DNA of 64,000 nucleotides from Flavobacterium zhairuonense. GTDB taxonomy: Bacteria > Bacteroidota > Bacteroidia > Flavobacteriales > Flavobacteriaceae. The DNA lies in NCBI RefSeq assembly GCF_004352915.1, contig NZ_SJSY01000073.1, forward strand, positions 1 through 64,000. Reading direction: 5' to 3'. Below the pieces are notes generated by a model. That model searched no databases. It was not told where the DNA came from and worked only from the letters and a program-made list of their open reading frames with translations. Shown here piece after piece: positions 25,134 to 34,214 of this stretch. The translations under genes and the position numbers were made by a program. Every line of letters begins with the position of its first letter. Within the stretch, counting starts at the first letter, position 1.

Positions 25134-26006
25134 ATGAAAATCAAACAATACCGGACTCAGTTTATAAAAGAATTATCGCCTTTATATGATGCATATGAGG
25201 CAGAGAGTTTTTTCTATTTAATTTTAGAAGACAAACATAAATTGCGCCAGATCGATTTGGCTTTGAACCACGAACTGAATTTTTCTGAAAAGGATTTTGT
25301 GGTTTGGGATTCGTTGTTGGATGACTTAAAAAACGAAGTTCCTATTCAGTATTTGCTTGGAAAAACCAGTTTTTATGGTTTGGATTTTGAAGTAAATGAA
25401 AATGTTTTGATTCCGAGGCCCGAAACTGAAGAGTTAGTGGACTGGATTATTAATGAAAATAAAGGGAAATCTAAAGAAATCAAAATATTGGATATTGGAA
25501 CAGGTAGCGGTTGTATTGCTATTTCATTGGCTAAAAATCTTCCAAAGGCAAAGGTTTATGCTATTGATGTTTCAAAAAAAGCATTAGATACAGCAAAAAG
25601 AAATGCGATAAACAATAATGTTGAGGTTACTTTTATGCTAAAAGATATTCTGGAATTGGAAATATTGAAATCGGATTATGATATCATTGTTTCAAATCCG
25701 CCTTATGTTCGAAATCTAGAAAAAGCCGAAATCAAAAAGAATGTTTTGGATTTTGAACCACATTTGGCATTGTTTGTTGATGATAACGATGCGTTGATTT
25801 TTTACAGGAAAATTGCTGAGTTGGCGCAAAAAAATCTTTTAGAAAACGGACAATTGTATTTTGAAATCAATCAGTATTTAGGTATAGAAACGAAAGAAAT
25901 GCTGGAAAAAATGAATTTTATAAATATCGAACTCCGCAAAGATATTTATGATAATGACCGAATGATTTTTTGTAAAGTCCCTAAAAGATCTTGTAGAAAA
26001 GATTAG
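25134..26006 (+). CDS. prmC: Peptide chain release factor N5-glutamine methyltransferase
   Basis: Methylates the GGQ glutamine of release factors RF1 and RF2. The N-terminal helical domain ends in PIQYLLGKTSFYG, followed by LIPRPETEELVDWI, SAM motif I LDIGTGSGCIAI and the catalytic NPPY in IVSNPPYVR. I use ATG 25134 (MKIKQYRTQFIKEL), giving 290 residues as in the family. The longer in-frame frame opens with TTG at 25086 and adds a basic tail without support. Confidence 0.92.
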   Translation: MKIKQYRTQFIKELSPLYDAYEAESFFYLILEDKHKLRQIDLALNHELNFSEKDFVVWDSLLDDLKNEVPIQYLLGKTSFYGLDFEVNENVLIPRPETEELVDWIINENKGKSKEIKILDIGTGSGCIAISLAKNLPKAKVYAIDVSKKALDTAKRNAINNNVEVTFMLKDILELEILKSDYDIIVSNPPYVRNLEKAEIKKNVLDFEPHLALFVDDNDALIFYRKIAELAQKNLLENGQLYFEINQYLGIETKEMLEKMNFINIELRKDIYDNDRMIFCKVPKRSCRKD

Positions 26007-26017
26007 GCGGTATAAAA

Positions 26018-26124
26018 AGTCCCAAAGGGATGAAATATTTATAGAAATTTAAAGTGTCATTTTGTAAAAAAACCAGAGAGGTGAAATAAAGAAACCGAGA
26101 AAATATATCGCTCCGATGGAGCTT
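26018..26124. repeat. REP-like compound element, copy 1
   Basis: The gap after prmC carries GTCCCAAAGGGAT, then ATATTTATAGAAATTT, CAGAGAGGTGAAAT and ATCGCTCCGATGGAGCTT. These are small GC-rich palindromes joined by the same ATATTTATAGAAA linker as at 41145-41303 and a related one at 61055-61196. There is no ORF. No transposase of the REP-associated type is in the window. Confidence 0.65.
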
Positions 26125-26198
26125 CAAAGTTGCACTTTTTTTAATTTTCATAAAGTTTATTCGAAAAAGATTCTCGAAAAAAATGAGACTTCTAATCT

Positions 26199-26268
26199 AG
26201 CCCCGATAGAAGTGAAAATCCTTTTATGCCGGGGTTCGGCATAAAAGATTGAAACGAATAGCGGGACA
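26199..26268. repeat. Dispersed stem-loop element, complete copy
   Basis: Outer CCCG (26202-26205) can pair with CGGG (26262-26265). An apical stem CTTTTATGCC (26221-26230) pairs with GGCATAAAAG (26238-26247). Between them lie unpaired flanks GATAGAAGTGAAAAT and ATTGAAACGAATAG. The flanks, rather than the apical stem, resemble the copy at 1-105, as expected for a conserved RNA or DNA structure with a variable hairpin. It lies between prmC and the convergent ABC permease gene. Confidence 0.55.
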
Positions 26269-26308
26269 GGACTTATCTTGAAAGTTTTATTTCTGCTTCA
26301 AATAAAAG

Positions 26309-27553
26309 CTATTCATATCGCAAAGCCTCAATCGGATCTAATTTTGAAGCTTTAATCGCAGGATATAATCCAGAAACTATCGCGACAGTAAAACTAGTTG
26401 CAAAAGCGGCAAAAATAGCGCCCCACGGAATAACAAAAGCAAATTTCATTGCTGTTGCAATTGCAAATCCAAGCAAAATTCCAATAATGATTCCGACCAA
26501 TCCACCAATTTGCCCAATCAACAATGTTTCGATAAAAAACTGAGTAGAAATCGTTGTTTTTGTGGCACCTAAGGCTTTACGAACACCTATTTCACGAGTG
26601 CGTTCTGTAACCGAAACAATCATAATATTCATTAAAGCAATTGACGATCCCAGAATTGTTATAATACTGATAATCCATGATGCCCAGCCTAAATATTGAG
26701 TAATTCCAAGAATACGATTTATCAAATCATCACTTCGGCCCATTCCAAAATTATTATCACGAACAGGATTTAATTTTCTTACTCTGCGCATTACACTAGT
26801 TGCATTGTCGATAGCAGGATCTAAAAGTTCTTTTTTAGAAACCATGACACTAATGGTGTAATTGATGTTTGGTGCTGTAAATAAAGAACGCGCCACTTGA
26901 ATTGGAATCAAAACACGTAAATCCTGACTATTTCCAAAAGTTGATCCTTTTTCTTTTAAAACGCCAATTACTTTAAAACGCGCGCCTCGAATCGAAATGA
27001 TTTTGTCAATTGGGTTGACATCTTTCAATAATCCTTTTTCAAAATCAGAACCTACAATGCAGGAATAGGTATTGTTGTCAATATCAAATTGATTGAAAGA
27101 ACGGCCTAAAGTTGTTTCCAGACCTGAATTTGAAATGAAATGTTCATCTACACCAAGGATTTTTATTTCTGGATCTGTTTTTTCGCCTAGAAATTTAACT
27201 TCGGCTTTTGAGGTCGCAGTAAACGAAAGAGAGGTTTCGGTAAATGGGTATTTGTATTTGTTTTTGAAGGCAACGGCTTCGGGATAGGAAATAATCGGGT
27301 TTATGATTTCGCGTTCTTTTCCGCCACGGTTTTTAAGATTGTTTTCGTACTGGTTGATGTTGAAAGTATTGGCGCCCATTGAAGCAAAATTGGTCGAAAC
27401 AGTATTTTCCAATGCAGTGACAACGGTCAAAATTCCAACCAAAGCGGTAATTCCGATAGCAATAATTAATACAGTAAGAATGGTTCGCAGAATTTGTGTT
27501 TTGATGGAACCAAAAGCAATTCGGATATTTTCTTTAAATAATTTTAGCATCAT
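26309..27553 (-). CDS. ABC transporter permease, MacB/FtsX type
   Basis: Membrane component of about 415 residues. It has the MacB topology: one N-terminal span (ILRTILTVLIIAIGITALVG), a large periplasmic domain (about residues 50-270), and three C-terminal spans with TERTREIGVRKALGATK between the first two. Such proteins couple with a LolD/MacB-like ATPase in lipoprotein or macrolide export or mechanotransmission. No ATPase gene is adjacent, so it may pair in trans. Start at ATG 27553; the upstream TTG at 27559 is less likely. Confidence 0.85.
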   Translation of the reverse strand: MMLKLFKENIRIAFGSIKTQILRTILTVLIIAIGITALVGILTVVTALENTVSTNFASMGANTFNINQYENNLKNRGGKEREIINPIISYPEAVAFKNKYKYPFTETSLSFTATSKAEVKFLGEKTDPEIKILGVDEHFISNSGLETTLGRSFNQFDIDNNTYSCIVGSDFEKGLLKDVNPIDKIISIRGARFKVIGVLKEKGSTFGNSQDLRVLIPIQVARSLFTAPNINYTISVMVSKKELLDPAIDNATSVMRRVRKLNPVRDNNFGMGRSDDLINRILGITQYLGWASWIISIITILGSSIALMNIMIVSVTERTREIGVRKALGATKTTISTQFFIETLLIGQIGGLVGIIIGILLGFAIATAMKFAFVIPWGAIFAAFATSFTVAIVSGLYPAIKASKLDPIEALRYE

Positions 27554-27650
27554 GACCAATTTGTCACGAAAATACGGTTTTTGTTACAAGTTTGTTTTCG
27601 AAGTGTTATTATTTATTTTAAAAAGTAAGATATTTGCAGACTTAAATTAA

Positions 27651-27795
27651 GTCGAAAGTTGGAAAGTCATAAAGTTGAAAGTCTGAAGATCCAACAATCT
27701 AAAACAAAATCTAGAAATAAATTAATTTTAAAGGTTTTAGATTTTAGGTCACAAAGAAATCTAAAATCTAAAATCTAAAATCAGAAATCTAAAAT
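27651..27795. repeat. Word repeats AAAGT and AATCTAAA upstream of hisS
   Basis: First GAAAGTTGGAAAGTCATAAAG-like words (27653-27684), then AATCTAAAA/TTTTAGATTTT words that can fold back (27697-27795). The AATCTAAAAT unit recurs at 32740-32795. No ORF or -7 box was found in this 249-bp gap. Confidence 0.6.
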
Positions 27796-27802
27796 AAAAA
27801 AG

Positions 27803-29227
27803 ATGGCTTCAAAACCAAGCATTCCAAAAGGAACCAGAGATTTTTCACCTGCTGAGGTGTCAAAACGTCAATATATTATTCAGACTATAAAAGCGAATTT
27901 CGAGAAATTTGGTTTTCAGCCAATCGAAACGCCTTCGTTTGAAAATTCAGATACTTTGATGGGAAAATATGGCGAAGAAGGAGATCGTCTGATTTTTAAA
28001 ATCTTAAATTCGGGTAATTTCTTTTACAACAAAAGTAAAATTGAATTGCCAGAATCAATTGAAGAATTGCAACTTAATTCTGCTGAAAAAATCAGTTTAG
28101 AGCAAAGAATAGAATTAAATAAATTTACCGGAAAAATTTCTGAGAAAGCGTTGCGTTACGACTTGACAGTTCCGTTTGCAAGATATGTAGTGCAACACCA
28201 AAGCGAAATTGAATTCCCTTTTAAAAGATACCAAATTCAACCTGTTTGGAGAGCGGATAATCCGCAAAAAGGTCGTTTTAGAGAATTCTTTCAATGCGAT
28301 GCTGATGTTGTAGGCTCAAAATCGCTTTGGCAGGAAGTGGAATTGGTTCAATTATACGATACCGTTTTTACGTCTTTAGGTTTGGAAGGTGTGACAATTA
28401 AAATCAATAACAGAAAAATTTTATCAGGAATTGCGGAGGTAATTGGCGCTTCAGATAAATTAATTGACTTTACGGTTGCTCTTGATAAATTGGATAAAAT
28501 TGGAGAAGACGGCGTAAAAAAAGAAATGATCGAAAAAGGAATTTCTGAAGAAGCTTTGGTAAAAGTACAGCCACTTTTTAGTTTCTCAGGAACTTTTGGA
28601 GACAAAATTGCGCAGCTTTCAGAATTATTGTCTTCATCTGAAGAAGGAATGAAAGGTGTTGAAGAACTAAAGTTTATTTGCGACAATGTGGCCGATTTAG
28701 GTTTGTCAACTGCGATTTTAGATTTAGATGTGACTTTGGCACGTGGATTAAATTATTATACGGGCGCTATTTTTGAAGTTGCAGCACCAAAAACGGTTGC
28801 AATGGGGTCTATTGGTGGTGGCGGAAGATACGATGATTTGACTGGTATTTTTGGATTAAAAAATATGAGTGGTGTCGGAATCTCTTTTGGTCTTGATAGG
28901 ATTTATTTGGTTTTAGAAGAATTGCAATTGTTTCCGGAAACTGTTTCGGCAACATCGAAAGCAATGTTTATCAATTATGGCGATAAAGAAGCTTTATATG
29001 CTTCAAAAGCGATTCAGAAATTGAGAAAAGAAAATATAAAAGTAGAATTGTATCCTGATAATGTAAAAGTTGGAAAACAATTTCAATATGCAGACAAGCG
29101 TTTGATTCCATTTGCGGTAATTGCTGGCGATCAGGAAATCGCATCGAATACTTTTGCGCTTAAAAATTTAGTGTCAGGAGAACAGGTTTCTGTTGACTTT
29201 GAAGGATTGAAAAACGCATTGATCTAA
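27803..29227 (+). CDS. hisS: Histidyl-tRNA synthetase
   Basis: Class II aminoacyl-tRNA synthetase of 474 residues. Motif 1 region [18 protein letters not shown], motif 2 [20 protein letters not shown], histidine-binding [14 protein letters not shown] and GGGGRYDDL, and motif 3 [13 protein letters not shown] are all present. The C-terminal anticodon domain (about 375-474) contains [19 protein letters not shown]. An internal insertion after motif 1 (about residues 75-115) is longer than in E. coli HisRS. It is transcribed singly, followed by a word repeat and tRNA-Trp. Confidence 0.95.
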   Translation: MASKPSIPKGTRDFSPAEVSKRQYIIQTIKANFEKFGFQPIETPSFENSDTLMGKYGEEGDRLIFKILNSGNFFYNKSKIELPESIEELQLNSAEKISLEQRIELNKFTGKISEKALRYDLTVPFARYVVQHQSEIEFPFKRYQIQPVWRADNPQKGRFREFFQCDADVVGSKSLWQEVELVQLYDTVFTSLGLEGVTIKINNRKILSGIAEVIGASDKLIDFTVALDKLDKIGEDGVKKEMIEKGISEEALVKVQPLFSFSGTFGDKIAQLSELLSSSEEGMKGVEELKFICDNVADLGLSTAILDLDVTLARGLNYYTGAIFEVAAPKTVAMGSIGGGGRYDDLTGIFGLKNMSGVGISFGLDRIYLVLEELQLFPETVSATSKAMFINYGDKEALYASKAIQKLRKENIKVELYPDNVKVGKQFQYADKRLIPFAVIAGDQEIASNTFALKNLVSGEQVSVDFEGLKNALI

Positions 29228-29248
29228 GAATCAGAATTAAAAGATTTT

Positions 29249-29339
29249 ATTTCACACAGATTCGGTAGATTTAATTTGATTTTTATATCGAAGAAATCTG
29301 CTTTAATCTGCATAAATCTTTTTAAATCTGCGTGAAATA
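29249..29339. repeat. AAATCTG-word palindromic repeat, second copy
   Basis: TTTCACACAGATT on the left and AAATCTGCGTGAAAT on the right enclose AGATTT/AAATCTG/TAATCTG units. It is the sister of the element at 22704-22789 and may act as a terminator for hisS. Confidence 0.7.
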
Positions 29340-29482
29340 TTAAAAAATACTTTGAGAGGCTAACTGTCTGGAACAAAAGTTTTTGCTTTGCATTCCGCAG
29401 ATTTAAAGGGGTTTCTTTTGAAATCTCTGCCCGAAATAATTGCAGGAGAAGAAAAAATGCTCTTAATTTGCGACCTCAAGTT

Positions 29483-29553
29483 ACGGGCGTAGTTCAAGGG
29501 TAGAATAGCGGTCTCCAAAACCGTTGATGGGGGTTCGAATCCCTCCGCCCGTG
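29483..29553 (+). tRNA. tRNA-Trp (anticodon CCA)
   Basis: A 71-nt cloverleaf. Acceptor ACGGGCG pairs with CGCCCGT. The D arm is GTTC/GAAT. Anticodon stem GCGGT/ACCGT holds loop CTCCAAA with anticodon CCA at 29515-29517. The T arm carries GTTCGAAT. The discriminator is G, as expected for Trp, and the 3' CCA is not fully encoded. A terminator follows at 29602. It stands alone rather than next to secE. Confidence 0.96.
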
Positions 29554-29601
29554 CAAAAAAATAAATGGCAACTTTGTCATATATAAAGCTCAAATAAAAA
29601 A

Positions 29602-29632
29602 AAGCTTCGTCTCTATAGGCGAAGCTTTTTTT
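29602..29632 (+). terminator. Terminator after tRNA-Trp
   Basis: AAGCTTCG (29602-29609) pairs with CGAAGCTT (29620-29627), followed by a T run, 49 nt after the tRNA. The remaining gap to grpE (29633-29855) is AT-rich and shows nothing further. Confidence 0.88.
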
Positions 29633-29824
29633 AATATAAGGTAAATTTGAATTAATAATTATTTATTAGGCCAGAGCCAACCCTTAAATTCAATTTTGAT
29701 AGATAATAGATTTTGTCTTTATTTACATCTCAAAGATAAAATAAACTATAACGTAATAGTCTTAAAATTATACTAAAATTTTTTAAGGCAAATTTGGTTT
29801 TTAAAGTACTCAGTTTTAATAAAG

Positions 29825-29863
29825 TGACAATTTGACATTTTAGAAATTTTGGCAGTACTTTTG
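29825..29863 (+). promoter_or_regulatory. grpE-dnaJ promoter with a TGACA direct repeat
   Basis: TACTTTTG (29856-29863) is a full -7 box with TTTG at 29831-29834 at 21-nt spacing. A direct repeat TGACA-ATT-TGACA (29825-29837) overlaps the -33 region. A stress-regulator site is a possibility, but no known operator consensus can be matched with confidence. Confidence 0.55.
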
Positions 29864-29886
29864 CAATCCAACAGAAAGAAATAAAA

Positions 29887-30465
29887 ATGAAGTTTAAGAA
29901 TATTTTTAAAAATAAAAGTAATATGACTACGGAAAATACAGAATTCGATCAGGAATTAGACGATGTAACGTTAGAGAACAATGCCAACGGAGAGCAGTTA
30001 ATTGTTGAAGAATTAAGTGTTGAGGAGCAATTAGCTAAAGACTTGGCTCACGAAAAAGATAAGTTTTTGAGATTATTTGCTGAATTTGAAAATTACAAAA
30101 AAAGAACTTCAAAAGAACGTCTTGAATTGTTTAAAACAGCAAACCAAGAAGTTTTGTTGGCTATGCTTCCAGTTTTAGATGATTTTGACAGAGCGGCAGT
30201 AGAGATCAACAAGTCAGATGATGAAAATTTGAAAAAAGGTGTTGAGTTGATTCACGATAAACTTAAAAACACTTTAGTTTCTAAAGGTTTAGAGCAAGTT
30301 GAAATTCAAGCAGGTGATGCTTTCAACGCTGATATTGCTGAAGCAATTACCCAAATTCCAGCTCCGTCTGACAAATTAAAAGGGAAAATTGTTGATGTTA
30401 TTGAAAAAGGATACAAATTAGGAGACAAAATTATTCGTTTCCCTAAAGTTGTAGTAGGAAACTAA
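29887..30465 (+). CDS. grpE: Nucleotide exchange factor GrpE
   Basis: Hsp70 co-chaperone that speeds ADP release from DnaK. An acidic, unstructured N-terminus (to about residue 50) is followed by a long coiled coil (AHEKDKFLRLFAEFENYKKR) and the beta-domain with FNADIAEAITQIPAP and the final VIEKGYKLGDKIIRFPKVVV. At 192 residues it is normal. dnaJ follows 74 bp downstream. A Met at residue 13 is an alternative start. Confidence 0.95.
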   Translation: MKFKNIFKNKSNMTTENTEFDQELDDVTLENNANGEQLIVEELSVEEQLAKDLAHEKDKFLRLFAEFENYKKRTSKERLELFKTANQEVLLAMLPVLDDFDRAAVEINKSDDENLKKGVELIHDKLKNTLVSKGLEQVEIQAGDAFNADIAEAITQIPAPSDKLKGKIVDVIEKGYKLGDKIIRFPKVVVGN

Positions 30466-30539
30466 AAAAAATGCAATAAGAATTTCAAGTGCATTTTTTT
30501 GGATTTTGGAATTTTTAAGATTTGGAACCTAATCTAATT

Positions 30540-31646
30540 ATGAAAAAAGATTTTTACGAAATATTAGGCATTTCAAAAAATGCTGATGCTGCCGAAATTA
30601 AAAAAGCTTACAGAAAAAGTGCGCTTAAATATCACCCTGATAAAAATCCAGGCGACAAAGAGGCAGAAGAAAACTTCAAATTGGCGGCAGAAGCTTACGA
30701 AGTTTTAAGTGATCCACAGAAAAAAGCGAAATACGATCAATACGGACATCAAGCTTTTGATGGTTCTGGCGGATTTGGCGGTCACGGCGGTATGAATATG
30801 GATGACATTTTCAGCCAGTTTGGTGATATTTTTGGTGGCGGATTTGGCGGCTTCGGAGGCGGAGGCGGAGGCCCTCGTCGTGCAAAAGGAAGCAATCTTC
30901 GAATTAAAGTAAAATTGACTTTAGAAGAAATTGCAAATGGAGTTGAGAAAAAAGTAAAAGTAAAACGTAAAGTTCAGGCTAAAGGTGTAACATATAAAAC
31001 TTGTACAACTTGTAACGGTCAAGGTCAAGTAATGCGTGTGACCAATACCATTTTAGGAAGAATGCAATCTGCGTCAACTTGTCCTACTTGTGGTGGTTCT
31101 GGTCAGATTTTAGATAAAAAGCCTTCTGAAGCTGATGCTCAAGGAATGGTTCAAGAAGATGAAACAGTATCAATCAAAATTCCTGCGGGAGTTGTTGATG
31201 GAATGCAGTTAAAAGTTGCTAACAAAGGTAACGATGCTCCAGGAAACAGTATTCCAGGAGATTTAATTGTAGCGATCGAAGAGGTTGAACACGAATTCTT
31301 GAAACGTGAAGGTGAAAATGTTCACTTCGATTTGTACATCAGTTTCCCTGAAGCAGTTTTGGGAGCTTCAAAAGATATTGAAGCAATCAACGGAAAAGTT
31401 CGTATTAAATTGGAAGAAGGAATTCAGTCTGGAAAAATCTTAAGATTAAAAGGAAAAGGAATTCCAAGTTTAAATGGTTACGGAAGCGGAGATTTGCTAG
31501 TTCACGTAAACGTTTGGACTCCAAAAACATTAAATAAAGAGCAGAAACAATTCTTTGAAAATGCTTTAAACGACGAGCACTTTGCTCCAAGTCCAGAGAA
31601 ATCAGAGAAATCATTTTTTGAGAAAGTAAAAGATATGTTTTCATAA
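30540..31646 (+). CDS. dnaJ: Chaperone DnaJ with a reduced zinc domain
   Basis: Hsp40 partner of DnaK, 368 residues. The J domain (1-70) has HPD at residues 32-34, followed by a Gly/Phe-rich segment (74-112). The cysteine-rich region contains only two CxxCxGxG motifs, CTTCNGQG at 155 and CPTCGGSG at 181, instead of four. Spacing matches canonical motifs 2 and 3, so zinc centre II is kept and centre I (motifs 1 and 4) is lost. The client-binding beta domains follow (VSIKIPAGVVDGMQLKV). ATG 30540 is chosen over an upstream TTG at 30522. Confidence 0.93.
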   Translation: MKKDFYEILGISKNADAAEIKKAYRKSALKYHPDKNPGDKEAEENFKLAAEAYEVLSDPQKKAKYDQYGHQAFDGSGGFGGHGGMNMDDIFSQFGDIFGGGFGGFGGGGGGPRRAKGSNLRIKVKLTLEEIANGVEKKVKVKRKVQAKGVTYKTCTTCNGQGQVMRVTNTILGRMQSASTCPTCGGSGQILDKKPSEADAQGMVQEDETVSIKIPAGVVDGMQLKVANKGNDAPGNSIPGDLIVAIEEVEHEFLKREGENVHFDLYISFPEAVLGASKDIEAINGKVRIKLEEGIQSGKILRLKGKGIPSLNGYGSGDLLVHVNVWTPKTLNKEQKQFFENALNDEHFAPSPEKSEKSFFEKVKDMFS

Positions 31647-31677
31647 TCTAAACTTTTTTAAAAGGTTATAAATTATC

Positions 31678-31715
31678 AAAAACCCATTCTAAGGTAAATT
31701 TAGGATGGGTTTTTT
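31678..31715 (+). terminator. Terminator after grpE-dnaJ
   Basis: AAAAACCCAT...CTAA pairs with TTAG...ATGGGTTTTT, ending in a T run. It lies about 30 nt after the dnaJ stop codon. Confidence 0.85.
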
Positions 31716-31807
31716 GCTGAATAGTACGCAGATTCGCTACTAATTATTTACTTTTACAGTCGCTTAGCCATAATGGCATTAGCAACGCAGAAAATCTCAA
31801 AAACCAC

Positions 31808-32737
31808 ATGAGCAACTTACTAGAAGTACATAAAGTCGTAAAGCAATATGGCGATTATGTAGCGCTTAACGAAGTTTCATTAAATGTGCCAAAAGGCACT
31901 ATTTATGGACTTTTAGGTCCGAATGGAGCAGGAAAAACTTCCCTTATCAGAATCATAAACCAAATTACATTGCCAGACAGCGGCGAGATAATTTTGGATG
32001 GAGAAAGATTACAGCCAAAACATGTGCAAACTATCGGTTATCTTCCAGAAGAAAGAGGTTTGTACAGCTCGATGAAAGTAGGCGAGCAATGCTTGTATTT
32101 GGCGCAAATGAAAGGTCTTTCTAAAGCTGAAGCGAAAAAACAATTGGATTATTGGTTTGACCGTTTAGGAATTCAAGGTTGGTGGAATAAGAAAATCCAA
32201 GAGCTTTCTAAAGGAATGGCACAGAAAATTCAGTTTGTCGTTTGTGTGTTGCATAAACCAAAACTGCTTATTTTAGATGAACCTTTTTCTGGTTTTGACC
32301 CTGTAAATGCGAATGTAATTAAAGATGAGATTCTGGCATTAAAAGAGCAAGGTTCAACGATTATTTTTTCGACCCACCGAATGGAAAGCGTAGAAGAACT
32401 TTGTGAAAACATAGCTTTAATTCACAAATCAAACAAATTGATAGAAGGAAAAGTTGTAGATGTAAAACGTCAGTTTAGAACGAATAGTTTTGAAGTTGGA
32501 ATCTTGACCAGCAATGTGGAAGGTTTGATGTATGATATTACACAGAAATTTACAGTTTCGCCTGCAAGCTTTAAATCGTTGAATGATGATTTGAAATTAA
32601 ATATCCAAATTGGAAATGCTTCGCCAAACGAATTATTAAACATAATCACACAACGCGGACAAGTAACCCATTTTGCGGAAAAAATTCCAAGCATAAACGA
32701 TATTTTTATTCAGACCGTTACTGAAAATAAAGTTTAG
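31808..32737 (+). CDS. ABC-2 transporter ATP-binding protein
   Basis: ATPase of 309 residues. Walker A GLLGPNGAGKTSLIRII, Q-loop GYLPEERGLY, signature ELSKGMAQKIQ, Walker B LLILDEPFSGFDP and the switch His in STHRMESVEEL are present. A C-terminal 85-residue extension (from about 225) is typical of the NatA/DUF4162 group. It pairs with the permease 63 bp downstream to form an exporter; related pairs export sodium ions or peptides, but the substrate here is unknown. Confidence 0.92.
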   Translation: MSNLLEVHKVVKQYGDYVALNEVSLNVPKGTIYGLLGPNGAGKTSLIRIINQITLPDSGEIILDGERLQPKHVQTIGYLPEERGLYSSMKVGEQCLYLAQMKGLSKAEAKKQLDYWFDRLGIQGWWNKKIQELSKGMAQKIQFVVCVLHKPKLLILDEPFSGFDPVNANVIKDEILALKEQGSTIIFSTHRMESVEELCENIALIHKSNKLIEGKVVDVKRQFRTNSFEVGILTSNVEGLMYDITQKFTVSPASFKSLNDDLKLNIQIGNASPNELLNIITQRGQVTHFAEKIPSINDIFIQTVTENKV

Positions 32738-32739
32738 AT

Positions 32740-32795
32740 TTCAGGTTTTATAATAAACATCTAAAATCTAAAATCAACAATCTAAAATCTAAAAT
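32740..32795. repeat. AATCTAAA word repeat between exporter genes
   Basis: Five AATCTAAAAT-like units precede the permease ATG. They are the same word as at 27697-27795, and an AATCTAAA unit also lies before the GNAT gene at 7858-7870. Confidence 0.7.
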
Positions 32796-32800
32796 TATTT

Positions 32801-34117
32801 ATGAGTATTATCTCGTTGATTATAAAAAGAGAATTTATTGCCAAAGTCCGCAATAAATCTTTTGTTGTTATGACTTTTTTGAGTCCACTTTTATTTGTGG
32901 CGATAGCGGTTTTTATTGGCTATTTAAGCTCCATGAAAGCAGAAACCAAAAGAATTGCCATTCATGACGAAACAGGACTTTTTGCTTCAGATTTTTTGAA
33001 AAAAAATAAAAAAGGAGCGGAGTTTAAATATCTGAATTTGTCTGAAATTAATGTTGATGCTTTAAAAGTTAGCATTACAAAAGAAAATTTCAGCGGATTG
33101 ATTGTTATTCCGAAAACAACTAACACAAGAGATTTAGAAAGCAAAATTGAGTTTATTTCAAACAACAGCCCAAGTATTTCTTTTGTAGAAAAGACACAAG
33201 ATGTTATTGCTTCAAAAATTACAAAACTGAATTTGGAAGAAGCAAAATTAGATACTTTGTCGATTCAAAAAGCACAGTCAAAAGTAAATATTCATTTGGT
33301 AAAAGCTTCTGGAGAGGAAAGTCTTAAAGGTTTAAATGAAATTAAAATTGCAATTGGAGGAGCATTCGGGTATCTAATTATGATGTTCATTATCATTTAC
33401 GGAAATATGGTAATGCGCAGCGTAATCGAAGAAAAAACAAATAGAATTATCGAAATCATTATTTCATCTGTAAAGCCATTTCAGTTAATGATTGGTAAAA
33501 TTGTTGGAACTTCATTAGCAGGAATTCTGCAATTTATGATTTGGGCTATTATTGGTTTGGGATTAATGTTTGCAGCTTCGGCGTTTTTTGGCGTAAATGT
33601 TGGTCCAACATCTAGAATTTCACCAGAAATGATGCAAACGGCGCAGCATCAATTATCAGGATCAGCACAAATGTATATTGCTGAATTATGGAATTTGCCA
33701 ATTGCAAGCATTATAATCGGATTTGTAATTTATTTTATTGGAGGATATTTTCTGTACAGTTCATTTTATGCAGCAATTGGAGCAGCGGTTGACAATCAAA
33801 CCGATTCACAACAGTTTTTATTGCCAATTTTGATGCCGCTGATTTTGAGTGTCTATATTGGTTTTTTTACAGTAGTAAACGATCCTCACGGAACTATTGC
33901 GGTTGTATTTTCGATGATTCCGTTAACATCGCCAATTGTAATGTTAATGCGTATTCCGTTTGGTGTGCCTTGGTGGCAAATTGTAATTTCGGTATCATTA
34001 TTGTTTGCTACATTTTTCCTTGTGGTTTGGTTCGCTGCAAAAATTTACCGAGTAGGTATTTTAATGTACGGCAAAAAACCAACTTGGAAGGAATTGTATA
34101 AGTGGCTGAAATATTAA
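32801..34117 (+). CDS. ABC-2 transporter permease (NatB-like)
   Basis: Membrane subunit of 438 residues. One N-terminal span (SFVVMTFLSPLLFVAIAVFIG), a periplasmic domain (about 40-180), then five or more C-terminal spans are recognisable. IEEKTNRIIEIIISSVKPFQLMIGKI is the hallmark of ABC-2 permeases. It operates with the preceding ATPase. An NtrC-like regulator follows after a hairpin-forming word repeat. Confidence 0.9.
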   Translation: MSIISLIIKREFIAKVRNKSFVVMTFLSPLLFVAIAVFIGYLSSMKAETKRIAIHDETGLFASDFLKKNKKGAEFKYLNLSEINVDALKVSITKENFSGLIVIPKTTNTRDLESKIEFISNNSPSISFVEKTQDVIASKITKLNLEEAKLDTLSIQKAQSKVNIHLVKASGEESLKGLNEIKIAIGGAFGYLIMMFIIIYGNMVMRSVIEEKTNRIIEIIISSVKPFQLMIGKIVGTSLAGILQFMIWAIIGLGLMFAASAFFGVNVGPTSRISPEMMQTAQHQLSGSAQMYIAELWNLPIASIIIGFVIYFIGGYFLYSSFYAAIGAAVDNQTDSQQFLLPILMPLILSVYIGFFTVVNDPHGTIAVVFSMIPLTSPIVMLMRIPFGVPWWQIVISVSLLFATFFLVVWFAAKIYRVGILMYGKKPTWKELYKWLKY

Positions 34118-34208
34118 CTTAGAGATTCTAAGTTTCTAAGTTTCTGAGATGCTAAGATTTTAGCTAAAAACACTCAGAATCTTAGCATCTTAGTATCTTA
34201 GTATCTTT
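34118..34208. repeat. CTTAGNATCTTAG-word palindrome
   Basis: CTAAG/TTCTAAG units on the left fold onto CTTAGCATCTTAGTATC units on the right. A perfect core is GATGCTAAGATT (34148-34159) against AATCTTAGCATC (34178-34189). The same words occur at 59784-59821 and 62955-63115. Confidence 0.75.
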
Positions 34209-34214
34209 AAAAGA

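Noticed and set aside
29360..29593. 77-codon minus-strand ORF with an ARAEGFEPPSTVLETAI-like protein
   Set aside because: It is the antisense translation of tRNA-Trp; such EGFEPP...LPLNYA peptides are a well-known annotation artefact.
34118..34208. CRISPR-like array
   Set aside because: The words are short, unspaced and arranged as a palindrome rather than regular repeats with unique spacers; no cas gene is present.
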